This document shows positions 53,390-62,202 of a DNA stretch of 64,000 nt, in pieces. The translations under genes and the position numbers were made by a program. Below the pieces are notes generated by a model that was not told the DNA's origin, made no database searches, and saw nothing but the letters and a program-made list of their open reading frames with translations. The stretch is from an uncultured Ruegeria sp. Its GTDB lineage: Bacteria > Pseudomonadota > Alphaproteobacteria > Rhodobacterales > Rhodobacteraceae. Location: assembly GCF_947500045.1 (NCBI RefSeq), contig NZ_CANMQQ010000015.1:48316-112315 (forward strand), read 5' to 3'. Positions within the stretch are counted from its first letter, which is position 1; each line of letters opens with the position of its first letter.

Positions 53390-54233
53390 CATCTCGATAG
53401 AAGACGCGTTTGAGGCTTATGAAGCTGCGCGCCATCGTCTGCCGTCTGTCGCGGCAAAGGATCGGACCTTTCGTTGGGCAGGCACGCTTGAGGACATAGC
53501 CGAAGATTTTGATGTTTTTCTCCTTGATGCGTTCGGTGTTCTCAACATAGGCGAAACTGCCATCCCCGGCACACCCGAGCGAATTGCAAAGCTGAAAGCC
53601 ATGGGAAAGCGCGTTCTCGTGGTCTCGAATGCCGCTGGGTACCCTCATGCGACGTTGATGGAGAAGTACACGCGGCTTGGCTATGACTTTGCTCCGCAGG
53701 ATATCATCACCAGCCGTGCGACATTGCTGGCTAACTTGAATTCCCAACATGACGTACATTGGGGGCTGATGGCCACACCCAGCACAGGCCTTCGCGAACT
53801 GGAAGGTCTGAATTTGACCTATCTGGAGGAAGACAGCGCCCCTTATGACGCCGTCGACGGGATTTTGATGATTGGCTCTGCAGCATGGACCGAGGTGAGA
53901 CAGGCATTGTTGGAATCCGCACTGCTAAAGCGTCCGCGGCCTGTATTAGTCGGAAACCCGGACATAGTAGCCCCGCGTGAAAACGGCTTTTCGTCCGAAC
54001 CCGGCCTATTCGCGCATCGCCTTGCTGATCGAACCGGGGTGGTTCCGGAATTCTTTGGAAAGCCGTTCGGCAACATCTTCGAATTGGCCCTCAAACGGTT
54101 GGGGTCTGTCGACAAATCCCGCGTTCTTATGGTTGGCGACAGTCTGCATACCGACATTCTGGGCGCTCGCGCCGCTGGCATCGCATCGGCGCTGGTTTCA
54201 GGTTACGGCTTTTTTTGCCGGGTACGATATTGA
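53382..54233 (+). CDS. HAD-superfamily class IIA phosphatase, C terminus frameshifted
   Basis: This protein of about 283 residues is of the NagD/HAD-IIA type. Nucleophile D49 lies in DVFLLDAFGVLNIG; the residue two after it is Phe instead of the usual Asp, as in relatives with DxWG. VVSNAAGYPHATLM is motif II, and the end has MVGDSLHTDILGARAAG. The start is probably TTG at 53382 with AGGGGCG 7-13 nt upstream, or GTG at 53358. At a run of seven T (54210-54216) the frame goes to a stop after CRVRY; skipping one T restores a homologous end, given separately. Its substrate is probably a phosphoester of small size. Confidence 0.8.
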   Translation: MTNISIEDAFEAYEAARHRLPSVAAKDRTFRWAGTLEDIAEDFDVFLLDAFGVLNIGETAIPGTPERIAKLKAMGKRVLVVSNAAGYPHATLMEKYTRLGYDFAPQDIITSRATLLANLNSQHDVHWGLMATPSTGLRELEGLNLTYLEEDSAPYDAVDGILMIGSAAWTEVRQALLESALLKRPRPVLVGNPDIVAPRENGFSSEPGLFAHRLADRTGVVPEFFGKPFGNIFELALKRLGSVDKSRVLMVGDSLHTDILGARAAGIASALVSGYGFFCRVRY

Positions 54234-54288
54234 AGACCCCATTCAAAAAGCAGGCATCGTACCAGACATCGATGTGAGCCGACCTTAA
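54217..54288 (+). other. Out-of-frame C-terminal tail of the HAD phosphatase
   Basis: Removing one T from the run of seven at 54210-54216 continues the HAD protein with AGYDIEDPIQKAGIVPDIDV and ends at TAA (54286-54288). Ending GFxxGxD and GI-PD is usual for this family. The shift is a mutation, transcriptional slippage, or a sequencing error. Confidence 0.75.
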
Positions 54289-54426
54289 GGTCTGAGCGAC
54301 GCGGCCCGCAGAGGTGGTTGTAGAGCCGCGCCGCGCAGGGTATGCAACTACGCCGCCGGCGATCGGCCAGTTCGCCGGAAGATACTGACTAATCGCCCAG
54401 TCCTCTGACCGAGAGAAGCTAATTCG

Positions 54427-55551
54427 ATGCTAGACCTGACCCGCTTTCGCCAAGACCTGCATACGCATCCAGAGATCGGCTTTGATCTGGACCGAACGCC
54501 ACGATTGATCGCCGAGCAACTGGAACATGCTGGACTTGAAGTTACGCGTGGTATCGGGCGCTCGGGCCTTGTTGCAACGCTGCGCCGGGGTCCTGTTGAA
54601 ACGGCGATAGGGTTTCGTGCAGACATGGACGCGCTGCCGATTGAAGAGGCCAATACCTTCGCTCATCGTTCGCTCAATCCCGGCATGTTCCACGGATGCG
54701 GCCACGATGGACACAGCACGATGTTATTGGGTGCCGCCCTGAGGCTGGCGGATGATCCGACGCTCGAGCGGACCATTCATTTTGTGTTCCAGCCCGACGA
54801 AGAAAACGGAAACGGTGCTGCTGCCATGATTGCGGACGGGCTTTTCGACAGATTTACGATGTCGGCGATATTCGGATTGCACAACATGCCCGGTATGCCA
54901 CTTGGGCATTTTGCCACACAGGCCGGTCCGTTTTGTGCATTCGAAGACAATTTTGAGATCCAGATTCAAGGGCGCGGTGGACACGCTTCGATGCCGGACA
55001 AGGGGGTTGATCCACTTGTGACCGGCTCGGCGATTGTTTTGCAATTGCAATCCATCGTATCGCGGTCGTTGCCTGCCAGCGAGCATGCAGTTGTTTCAGT
55101 TACCGAATTCCTGACCGACGGGGCACGCAATATCCTGCCCAGCAATGTGACTTTGCGCGGGGATTGCCGTGGGTTTTCAAGCGAGGTGTCAAACACGATC
55201 AAGACCCGTATGCGCGCAATTGTGGACGGTACGTGTGCTGCGCAAGGTGCCAAGGCAACACTGGTATACTCCACGTCATTTCGACCGCTCGAAAACAACG
55301 CTGGTGCCACAGCGACGATCGTCAATGCCGCCCACGAGGTCGGCTCTGTAGATGCCGAATATGGACGGGTGGGGTTCTCTGAAGACTTCGCGGAATTCCT
55401 GACGCATCGTCCCGGTGCGTTCATCCTGATGGGCAACGGAGTGGATGGGCCCGCAGCGATGCCGCTTCACAATTCATCCTATGACTTCAATGACGATGCC
55501 TTGGAGCACGGTGTTGCCTTTTGGGTCAGGCTCGCCCACCAAGGCGGCTGA
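54427..55551 (+). CDS. M20-family amidohydrolase (hippurate hydrolase-like)
   Basis: This 374-residue zinc/manganese peptidase-fold enzyme of the amidohydrolase branch has the metal motif MFHGCGHDGHSTML (C91, H93), FVFQPDEENGNGA with the catalytic glutamate, the dimerisation-domain IQGRGGHASMPDKGVDP and the late metal histidine in AMPLHNSSYDFND. The family cleaves N-acyl amino acids, hippurate or indole-3-acetyl conjugates. The start at 54427 gives the usual family N terminus (LTRFRQDLHTHPEIGFD). It lies 138 nt after the HAD gene, and about 125 nt separate it from convergent znuA. Substrate not known. Confidence 0.9.
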   Translation: MLDLTRFRQDLHTHPEIGFDLDRTPRLIAEQLEHAGLEVTRGIGRSGLVATLRRGPVETAIGFRADMDALPIEEANTFAHRSLNPGMFHGCGHDGHSTMLLGAALRLADDPTLERTIHFVFQPDEENGNGAAAMIADGLFDRFTMSAIFGLHNMPGMPLGHFATQAGPFCAFEDNFEIQIQGRGGHASMPDKGVDPLVTGSAIVLQLQSIVSRSLPASEHAVVSVTEFLTDGARNILPSNVTLRGDCRGFSSEVSNTIKTRMRAIVDGTCAAQGAKATLVYSTSFRPLENNAGATATIVNAAHEVGSVDAEYGRVGFSEDFAEFLTHRPGAFILMGNGVDGPAAMPLHNSSYDFNDDALEHGVAFWVRLAHQGG

Positions 55552-55637
55552 ACCTCGCATAACACAAATACGCCAAGAGATCGTTCATTCAGGAAGCTCG
55601 AAACCTAACGAACTTGGCCGCGTCTGCCTAAGTACGG

Positions 55638-55664
55638 CCCGACCGGGGAGTTAATCCGATCGGG
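55638..55664. terminator. Hairpin between the convergent amidohydrolase and znuA genes
   Basis: Arms CCCGACCGG and CCGATCGGG pair with one mismatch around a 9-nt loop. It lies between two convergent genes and may terminate both. Confidence 0.45.
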
Positions 55665-55676
55665 TCTCTGCTTGCC

Positions 55677-56723
55677 TCAAAGACACTCGGCAAGTGTCTT
55701 GGCCATATTGCGGATGACTTGCGGATAAAGCTCGGTTCCGGGTTCAAGGTCAGACCCCAGCGGATCGATCACACCGGTATTGGCCTCTGTACCATCCAGG
55801 ACAGTTGCAACAATTCCAGGGTTGAATTGTGGTTCAGTCAAAACGCAACTCACGCCCTCATCCCGGATACGTGCCTGTATTTCTGCAATGCGGGCCGGGC
55901 TGGGGTCGGCGGCATCGCCAACTGAAATCGCACCTGAAGCCGGGAAATCAAAGGCGTCTTCAAAATACTGATAGGCGTCGTGGAATACTACAAAGTTGCC
56001 ACCTTGAACTGGTTCAAGAATCTCAGCGACTTCGGCTGACAGAGCTGTCATTTCTTCGCGTGCAGCCGCCGCGTTGGTAAAAAATGTGCCCGCGTTTTCT
56101 GGATCCGCTGCCGACAGCTGGGCGGCTATGACGTTCAGCCAGTTTTCTGCATTTGCAGGAGAAAGCCAGGCGTGGGGATCATGATCACCATGCGCGTGCC
56201 CGTCGTCATGGTTGTCATGGTCCGCGTGATCATCATGATCGTGATCGTCGTGGTCATCTGCATGGTTATCATCATGATCGTCATCGTCATGCCCCTCGCC
56301 TTCCGCATGCTCATCATGATCGTGGTTTTCACCCTCTGCATGATCATCGTGGTCATGCGCCTCAAACAATGCGTTTTCACGGAAATCGAGCAGAACCGTG
56401 CCGTCCGATTCAAGCAACGCCGTAACAGCTGCCCCATCGCTAAGCGTCTCGACAGCGCCTTCCATCCACGGGGTCAGATCTTCACCGATCCAGAACACCA
56501 GATCAGCCTCTTGCAGCGCAGCGGCTTCCGATGGGCGCAGATTGTATTCGTGCGGCGACGCACCCGCCGGTATGATCAGATCAGGAGTTCCAACCCCCTC
56601 CATAACACGAGCCACCAGCGAGTGGACGGGCGCGATGTCTACCGCTACTTTGGGGACGTCCGCCATGGCGGTCCCGCCGATTAACGCAGCGGTGATCGAT
56701 AGTGGAAGAAGCTTTCTGGACAT
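55677..56723 (-). CDS. znuA: Zinc ABC transporter substrate-binding protein ZnuA
   Basis: This 348-residue periplasmic zinc-binding protein has a signal peptide (MSRKLLPLSITAALIGGTAM, cleavage near ADVPK). Zinc ligands are probably H58 (AGASPHEYNL), H184 (DPHAWLSPAN) and a histidine in VVFHDAYQYFED. Between them lies a very acidic, histidine-rich loop (about 121-184) with 19 histidines in about 64 residues, longer than usual in ZnuA. The start at 56723 is set by the signal peptide and GAGGG 6-10 nt upstream; a longer frame to 57023 lies antisense to zur and is rejected. It is divergent from zur across two Zur-like boxes. Confidence 0.94.
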   Translation of the reverse strand: MSRKLLPLSITAALIGGTAMADVPKVAVDIAPVHSLVARVMEGVGTPDLIIPAGASPHEYNLRPSEAAALQEADLVFWIGEDLTPWMEGAVETLSDGAAVTALLESDGTVLLDFRENALFEAHDHDDHAEGENHDHDEHAEGEGHDDDDHDDNHADDHDDHDHDDHADHDNHDDGHAHGDHDPHAWLSPANAENWLNVIAAQLSAADPENAGTFFTNAAAAREEMTALSAEVAEILEPVQGGNFVVFHDAYQYFEDAFDFPASGAISVGDAADPSPARIAEIQARIRDEGVSCVLTEPQFNPGIVATVLDGTEANTGVIDPLGSDLEPGTELYPQVIRNMAKTLAECL

Positions 56724-56733
56724 CAGACCCTCT

Positions 56734-56750
56734 GTGTGATTGTATAACAT
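56734..56750. promoter_or_regulatory. Candidate Zur box 1
   Basis: GTGTGAT-TGT-ATAACAT resembles ATGTTAT-N3-ATAACAT (left arm 5/7, right arm 7/7). It is 10 nt from the znuA start, where it could block the znuA promoter. Confidence 0.55.
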
Positions 56751-56764
56751 TACGAGCGGCATAC

Positions 56765-56781
56765 ATGATATGGAATAACAT
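56765..56781. promoter_or_regulatory. Candidate Zur box 2
   Basis: ATGATAT-GGA-ATAACAT matches the ATGTTAT-N3-ATAACAT pattern with left arm 6/7 and right arm 7/7. Its centre lies 31 bp from that of box 1 (about three helical turns). It overlaps the zur start codon at 56780, suggesting autoregulation. Confidence 0.62.
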
Positions 56782-57292
56782 GACAAGTGAGACGCACCCT
56801 GATCCTGCTGACAAAAACGCACTGGTCGGATTTCATAAACACAACCATGAGAACTGCGTTGAGACAGCGATGGCGACAGCCGATACGCGGTGCAAGGATG
56901 AAGGGTTGCGTCTGACCCCTGTACGGCGAAAGGTGCTTGAGATGTTGCTTCAAGAGCATCGCGCACTGGGGGCGTATGCCATTCTTGACGGATTGCGCGA
57001 TGAAGGGTTTGGTTCGCAGCCACCAGTGGCCTACCGCGCCCTTGATTTCCTTGTCCAGAATGGTTTTGTCCACAAGATCGAGCGATTGAACGCGTTTGTT
57101 GCGTGCTCTCACCCCGGTGCGGCCCATTCTCCAGCTTTCATGATCTGCCGAAAATGCGAAGCGGTTGCAGAAGCGCAGTCAACCCCGGCCAAAGGCATCC
57201 TTGGCGCAGCCGCACGTGCAGTGGGTTTCGAAATTGAGCGAACGGTTGTAGAAGCCGAGGGACTCTGCCCCGGCTGCACTAAAAAGGCTTAG
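56780..57292 (+). CDS. zur: Zinc uptake regulator Zur (Fur family)
   Basis: This 170-residue Fur-family repressor has a DNA-binding winged helix (RLTPVRRKVLEMLL, then GSQPPVAYRALDFLVQNGFV) and a dimerisation domain. Two CxxC pairs for structural zinc are in MICRKCEAV and LCPGCTKKA. The regulatory site probably includes histidine in ACSHPGAAHSPAF. The N terminus holds a small His cluster (GFHKHNHENC). ATG at 56780 is chosen; ATG at 56765 is possible. It is divergent from znuA and 2 nt before znuC, so it is co-transcribed with znuCB and represses the locus when zinc is sufficient. Confidence 0.92.
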   Translation: MTSETHPDPADKNALVGFHKHNHENCVETAMATADTRCKDEGLRLTPVRRKVLEMLLQEHRALGAYAILDGLRDEGFGSQPPVAYRALDFLVQNGFVHKIERLNAFVACSHPGAAHSPAFMICRKCEAVAEAQSTPAKGILGAAARAVGFEIERTVVEAEGLCPGCTKKA

Positions 57293-57294
57293 AA

Positions 57295-58035
57295 ATGACC
57301 TTGATCACCGTTGAGAATCTCAGCGTGCGTTATGGCGCAAATACCGTACTGCGCCATGTCGATATGGCGGTTGAAGCCGGAGAGATCGTTACCATCGTTG
57401 GTCCCAATGGCTCGGGCAAGACCAGTCTTTTGCGTGCCATCATCGGCGCGACCAAGCCGTCGGCAGGTCAGATCTCGTTGAAACCGGGATTGAAGATTGG
57501 GTATGTCCCGCAAAAACTGCATATCGATCCAACGCTACCGATCTCGGTTGAAAGGTTCATGCGACTAACTGATCGCGTTTCGAAAAAGCAGTGCGAGGAA
57601 TCCCTTGAAATTGCCGGGGTGCCGGATCTTATGACGCGCCAGATGTCGCAGTTATCCGGCGGGCAATTCCAGCGCGTCTTGCTGGCCCGCGCCCTGATGA
57701 ACCGCCCGGATGTTTTGCTTTTGGACGAAGCAACGCAGGGACTCGACCAGCCGGGATCGGCCGCATTTTATCATCAGATCGAAAAAGTCAGGCGCGAAAC
57801 AGGATGCGCCATTGTGATGATCAGCCATGAGTTGCATGTGGTCATGAGCGCTTCGGATCGCGTGATTTGCCTTAATGGGCACGTATGCTGCGAGGGGTCC
57901 CCGGCGGTCGTGGCGTCGGCTCCAGAATACCGGGCACTGTTTGGGTCCGGCACGGGTGGTGCGCTCGCCCTATATCGTCATGATCATGACCATGATCACG
58001 ACAACTGTGAAACCTCTCAGGAAGCCGCAGAATAA
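57295..58035 (+). CDS. znuC: Zinc ABC transporter ATP-binding protein ZnuC
   Basis: This 246-residue ATPase has Walker A GPNGSGKTSLLRAIIG (about residues 36-51), the zinc-type KIGYVPQKLHIDPTLP region, signature LSGGQFQRVLLARA, Walker B VLLLDEATQGLD and switch SHELHVVM. The C terminus has a short alternating His-Asp tail (YRHDHDHDHDN), typical of ZnuC. It starts 2 nt after zur and its end overlaps the znuB start by one base. Confidence 0.94.
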   Translation: MTLITVENLSVRYGANTVLRHVDMAVEAGEIVTIVGPNGSGKTSLLRAIIGATKPSAGQISLKPGLKIGYVPQKLHIDPTLPISVERFMRLTDRVSKKQCEESLEIAGVPDLMTRQMSQLSGGQFQRVLLARALMNRPDVLLLDEATQGLDQPGSAAFYHQIEKVRRETGCAIVMISHELHVVMSASDRVICLNGHVCCEGSPAVVASAPEYRALFGSGTGGALALYRHDHDHDHDNCETSQEAAE

Positions 58036-58841
58036 TGCTTGATGATTTTATGACGCGCGCAACGCTTGCGGGTATCGGTGTTGCTTTTGCTGCCGCCCCA
58101 TTGGGGTGTTTTGTTGTTTGGCGTCGGATGGCATATTTTGGGGATGCTACCGCTCATGCGGCGATCCTTGGCGTCGCGCTTTCGCTGACCTTTCAAGTGT
58201 CGGTCTTTGCAGGGGCATTGGCGGTTGCGCTTGCCATGGCCCTCACCGTGACCATGCTGTCAGGGCGCGGTTATGCGATGGATACGCTGCTGGGTGTTCT
58301 GGCGCATTCCGCCCTTGCATTCGGCCTTGTCGCCGTTTCTTTTCTATCCGGCGTTCGCATAGATCTTATGGCTTACCTCTTTGGTGACATCCTTGCCGTT
58401 TCACGCACGGACCTGATTGTAATCTGGGGTGGTGCCGCCCTTGTTGTGGCCCTGATCACATGGCGTTGGTCCCACCTTCTGACTGCCACGTTAAATGAAG
58501 AACTGGCTTATGCCAGCGGCTTCAACCCGAAACGAGAGCAACTGATCCTGACACTGGCCCTAGCCGTAACCGTGGCTGTCGCAATCAAAGTCGTGGGCGT
58601 TCTTCTGATCGCTGCGATGTTGATCATTCCTGCGGCTGCGTCCCGCAGTTTGGCGCGATCGCCGGAATCGATGGCATTGATTGCCGCAGCAATCGGCACT
58701 TTTTCCTCTGCTGCCGGGTTAAGGGCCGCATACGTGTTCGATACGCCTGCCGGGCCATCTATCGTCTGCGTGGCCGCGATTCTGTTTGCCTGCCTCAGTT
58801 TAATCGGATGGCAGTCGCGAAACGGATCCAAGCACAACTAA
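58035..58841 (+). CDS. znuB: Zinc ABC transporter permease ZnuB
   Basis: This 268-residue protein of the ABC-3 family has about eight helices. Features are PLGCFVVWRRMAYFGDATAHAAILG near residues 23-47, a hallmark of ZnuB. Also present are the cytoplasmic LNEELAYASGFNPKR and the helix AIKVVGVLLIAAMLIIPAAASR. With ZnuC and ZnuA it imports zinc at low concentration. The gene closes the zur-znuC-znuB operon. Confidence 0.94.
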   Translation: MLDDFMTRATLAGIGVAFAAAPLGCFVVWRRMAYFGDATAHAAILGVALSLTFQVSVFAGALAVALAMALTVTMLSGRGYAMDTLLGVLAHSALAFGLVAVSFLSGVRIDLMAYLFGDILAVSRTDLIVIWGGAALVVALITWRWSHLLTATLNEELAYASGFNPKREQLILTLALAVTVAVAIKVVGVLLIAAMLIIPAAASRSLARSPESMALIAAAIGTFSSAAGLRAAYVFDTPAGPSIVCVAAILFACLSLIGWQSRNGSKHN

Positions 58842-59146
58842 GGCCATTCGCAACCTGCCTATTGCTGTTTATCGTCCGACGTTGATCAATCCCGCTATGG
58901 TCAGTTTATAGCCACGATTTCTTCCCGTGTTATCAGGGCGCAGCAAGCTTTGCACATCCTCGCCGAAAGATACCAGCCAGCCAGTGAAGTAATCGTGGCT
59001 GACAAGGCTGGCACTAGGGTCATGAACATTCAGAAACGTGGCTAAGATGCTACGCAGATTAGTGATTTTCCCGCTGGCGCCGTTATCCATCCAGTGATGT
59101 GCGATTAAGACCGAAGCGGCCAGACCCTCTGAACTCTCTACCTATC
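58842..59146. other. Intergenic region between convergent znuB and aldehyde dehydrogenase
   Basis: About 305 bp without a supported gene. A minus-strand frame of 73 residues (58869-59090) exists but has no ribosome site or family match I can recognise. I see no clear terminator hairpin. Confidence 0.6.
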
Positions 59147-60532
59147 TCAGAGTTTTATCACAGCCAATTTGTCTTGTGTCATGTCGTGCATGGTGTAGCC
59201 AATTCCGCCGGTGTTGTACCCGGATTGCCGACGACCCGCGAAGGGCATCCAATCGACCCGAAAGGCGGTATGATCATTCACCATGACGGCGGTTGCATCC
59301 AATCTCTGTACGGCCTGCATTGCGGTGCCAAGCTTATCGGTGAACACTGCCGCCTGAAACGCAAAGGGCAGGTTGTTTGCAGTTTCATACGCCTGATCCA
59401 ACTGGTCATAGCTATAGACACACACCACTGGCCCGAATATCTCGGCCGTTGAAACCCGCGCATCTGCTGGTGGGTTCAGAAGGACGGTGGGTGCATAGGT
59501 GGTCGGACCCAACCGTTTCCCCCCTGTCAAAACGCGTGCGCCACCCTGGACAGCCTCATCCACCCATTGTTCGACCCGATCAACTTCGCCGGGACGGATC
59601 AAAGGACCACAGTCTACGCTGGCATCACGGGCGTCGCCCACCTTAAGCGCCGACGCCGCAACTGCGAGTTGCTGAGCGACCTCGTCGGCCATTCCCGATT
59701 GGGCAAATACGCGCTGGACCGAAACGCAAACCTGACCGGAGTGATAAAACGCGCCCTTGGTCAACAAGGGGATCATAGTGTCAATATCAGCCGTCTCATC
59801 GACAATAACCGGTGCCGCGCCACCATGCTCTAACGCACAACGCGTACCCGGTGCCAGCTTAGAGTGCAGCATCCACCCGACCCGCGCCGATCCTATGAAA
59901 GAAAAGAACCCAACCCGCGCATCGGTGATCATTTGCTCGGCCACATCATTGTGGCAGATCGCAAGGTGGCACCAATCTTTCGGCAGGCCTGCCTCGTGCA
60001 GAATGTCGACAAAGGCTTTGCAGGACAGCGGCGTATCAAGCGCCGGTTTGACAAGGACTGGACATCCCGTTGCAATCGCCGGGGCCACCTGATGCACGAT
60101 CAGGTTCAGCGGGTGATTGAATGCGCTTGCGGCAACCACCACTCCGATAGGTTCGCGTTGCGTAAAGGCAATGCGGCCCGCACCTGCGGCGGTCAAATCC
60201 ATCGGGATCTCGCGCCCAGCGATCTGCCCGATCTCATGGATACAAAGTTCGACACCATCAATGGCGCGCGTCACTTCAATGCGCGCGTCGACAAGGGGTT
60301 TACCACCTTCGCTGGCGATCAGCATCGCCAGGTCTTCGGCGCGATCCGCCATGATCCGGGCGGTGTTTTTTAGGACCTCAATCCGCCTATGGGCAGGTAG
60401 CCAAGCGCTTCGATCGCGATGCAGACGGTGCGACACGTTCAACATGGCATCCACGTCGGACCACGCTTTGATTTCGACACTGCCAATTGGCTCAAGATCG
60501 AATGGGTTCAGGACATCAAGAACGCCGCTCAT
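59147..60532 (-). CDS. NAD(P)-dependent aldehyde dehydrogenase
   Basis: This 461-residue ALDH-superfamily enzyme has the general-base glutamate in CALEHGGAAPVIVDE (about residue 233) and the nucleophilic cysteine in HSGQVCVSVQRVF (about 267). It also has VVAASAFNHPLNLIVHQVAP (coenzyme region) and AVMVNDHTAFRVDWMPFAG. It resembles succinate-semialdehyde or glycolaldehyde/lactaldehyde type enzymes; the substrate is open. Its start overlaps the stop of the ALS-like gene in ATGA, so the two are coupled and the dehydrogenase may oxidise an aldehyde that enzyme produces. Confidence 0.87.
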   Translation of the reverse strand: MSGVLDVLNPFDLEPIGSVEIKAWSDVDAMLNVSHRLHRDRSAWLPAHRRIEVLKNTARIMADRAEDLAMLIASEGGKPLVDARIEVTRAIDGVELCIHEIGQIAGREIPMDLTAAGAGRIAFTQREPIGVVVAASAFNHPLNLIVHQVAPAIATGCPVLVKPALDTPLSCKAFVDILHEAGLPKDWCHLAICHNDVAEQMITDARVGFFSFIGSARVGWMLHSKLAPGTRCALEHGGAAPVIVDETADIDTMIPLLTKGAFYHSGQVCVSVQRVFAQSGMADEVAQQLAVAASALKVGDARDASVDCGPLIRPGEVDRVEQWVDEAVQGGARVLTGGKRLGPTTYAPTVLLNPPADARVSTAEIFGPVVCVYSYDQLDQAYETANNLPFAFQAAVFTDKLGTAMQAVQRLDATAVMVNDHTAFRVDWMPFAGRRQSGYNTGGIGYTMHDMTQDKLAVIKL

Positions 60533-62202
60533 ATCAGGCAGACCTTCGCCGCAAGCTCATCAATCAGAACACGCTGGTTTTCGCTATAGTCGACAGGTAA
60601 ATCGATCAGATGTACACCACCTGCCTCAAATGCCTTTTCGAAGGTCGGCACCAGATCTTCGGTCCGTTCAACGCGGTGTCCGGTAGCGCCATAGCTGTTT
60701 GTGTATTGTACGAAATCCGGGTTGTTGAACTCTAACCCCCAATCCTCGAACCCGGCGTGTGACTGCTTCCATCGGATCATGCCGTATGAACTGTCATTCA
60801 GCACTGTGACAACCATGTTGAGACCCAGACGAACAGCAGTCTCGATCTCTTGACTGTTCATCATGAAGCCACCGTCGCCACAAATCGCCATGACACGCCG
60901 TTCGGGATACAGCTTTGCCGCCATCATGGCCGAAGGCAGCCCCGCACCCATGGTGGCCAACGCGTTGTCCAGCAAAACCGTATTTGGCTGATAGGCCTGA
61001 TAGTTTCGTGCGTACCAAATCTTGTAGATACCGTTGTCTAGCGCGATGATATCGCAGTCACCCATGACTTTGCGCGTATCGGCCACAAATCGCTGCGGGA
61101 TTACAGGAAAACGCGGGTCATCGGCGCCTTCTGACGTATGCAGGTCTGTCTCGTTTTTGACGCGTTGGAAATAGCTGCGATCAAACTCCACGGGTCCGCC
61201 CAGTATTTCGCCCAATCGTGCGATGGACTGAGTCAGATCGCCCACCACCTCGACCTGCGGGAAATAGACCTGATCCACCTGCGCGGCTTTGTAGTTGATA
61301 TGGATGACCTTGGTTCCGCCTTCTTCCATAAAGAAAGGCGGTTTTTCCACCACGTCGTGGCCGACATTGATAATCAGATCGGCCCGGTCGATAGCGCAGT
61401 GCAAATAATCTCCATCCGACAGCGCGGCAGTGCCCAGAAACAACTCGGACCGTTCATCCACAACACCTTTGCCCATCTGCGTATTGAAAAACGGGATCTG
61501 GGTGTCATTCACGAACTTGCTGAGCGCACTTCGCGCATATTTGCGGTTCGCCCCGGCCCCCAGCAACAAAAGCGGCATTTTTGCTGCGCGGATCAAATCA
61601 GCGGCTTCGTTCAGAACCGTATCACCGGCCACCGCATAATGACGTGGATGCGGCTCAAGAACGCGTTCCGACGTCTCTTCGGCGGCGATGTCTTCTGGAA
61701 GCTCCAACAAAACCGCGCCGGGGCGTTCTTCCTGCGCGACGCGAAACGCCTCACGGACCAGTGAGGGAATGGTATTGCCGTGTACGATCTGTTTAGACAT
61801 CTTGCAGATCGGATCAAACAATCCCACGACATCGATAATCTGAAACTGACCCTGTTTCGATTTCTTGATGGGCTTTTGCCCCGTGATCATGATCAGCGGC
61901 ATTCCACCCAGATGAGCATAAGCTGCAGGTGTGGCAAAGTTCGTAGCCCCCGGCCCCAGCGTCGCCATGCAGACACCGGCCTTGCCTGTCAGTCGCCCAT
62001 AGGTAGCTGCCATGAACGCAGCACCTTGTTCGTGGCGCGTTAGTACCAATTCGATTTTTGAGGTTCTCAGGGATTCTAGAACATCCAGATTTTCCTCTCC
62101 CGGAACGGCAAAGATGTATTCAACGCCCTCGGCCTCAAGCGCTGCGACAAGCAGATCAGAGGCTTTGGTGATTGGCGATGCGGTTTGGTTGTTAGCGGTC
62201 AT
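60529..62202 (-). CDS. Acetolactate synthase-like ThDP enzyme (large-subunit type)
   Basis: This 557-residue enzyme has the catalytic glutamate E58 in LTRHEQGAAFMAATYGR. The segment GQKPIKKSKQGQFQIID and the C-terminal cofactor motif (GDGGFMMNSQEIETAVRLG, then NDSSYGMIRWKQ) match catabolic AlsS-like enzymes better than the biosynthetic IlvB. The ATG at 62202 has AGGAG 9-13 nt upstream. No small regulatory subunit is adjacent. It forms a unit with an aldehyde dehydrogenase on the minus strand. Pyruvate decarboxylation, acetolactate formation or another ThDP lyase reaction is possible. Upstream an 8-bp inverted repeat (AGGTTCGG, 62232 and 62280) spans 40 nt. Confidence 0.87.
   Translation of the reverse strand: MTANNQTASPITKASDLLVAALEAEGVEYIFAVPGEENLDVLESLRTSKIELVLTRHEQGAAFMAATYGRLTGKAGVCMATLGPGATNFATPAAYAHLGGMPLIMITGQKPIKKSKQGQFQIIDVVGLFDPICKMSKQIVHGNTIPSLVREAFRVAQEERPGAVLLELPEDIAAEETSERVLEPHPRHYAVAGDTVLNEAADLIRAAKMPLLLLGAGANRKYARSALSKFVNDTQIPFFNTQMGKGVVDERSELFLGTAALSDGDYLHCAIDRADLIINVGHDVVEKPPFFMEEGGTKVIHINYKAAQVDQVYFPQVEVVGDLTQSIARLGEILGGPVEFDRSYFQRVKNETDLHTSEGADDPRFPVIPQRFVADTRKVMGDCDIIALDNGIYKIWYARNYQAYQPNTVLLDNALATMGAGLPSAMMAAKLYPERRVMAICGDGGFMMNSQEIETAVRLGLNMVVTVLNDSSYGMIRWKQSHAGFEDWGLEFNNPDFVQYTNSYGATGHRVERTEDLVPTFEKAFEAGGVHLIDLPVDYSENQRVLIDELAAKVCLI

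Noticed and set aside
56161..56360. Apparent DNA repeat (CAT/GATCATG-like units)
   Set aside because: It is the coding sequence of the ZnuA His/Asp loop rather than an independent repeat or CRISPR; the units are irregular.
56172..56684. Hydrophobic plus-strand frame with repeated Ile/Met/Val opposite the znuA His-rich loop
   Set aside because: The apparent membrane protein is an artefact of reading His/Asp codon repeats on the opposite strand.
58869..59090. Minus-strand frame of 73 codons after znuB
   Set aside because: It has no ribosome site, no family match that I recognise, and ordinary intergenic composition.
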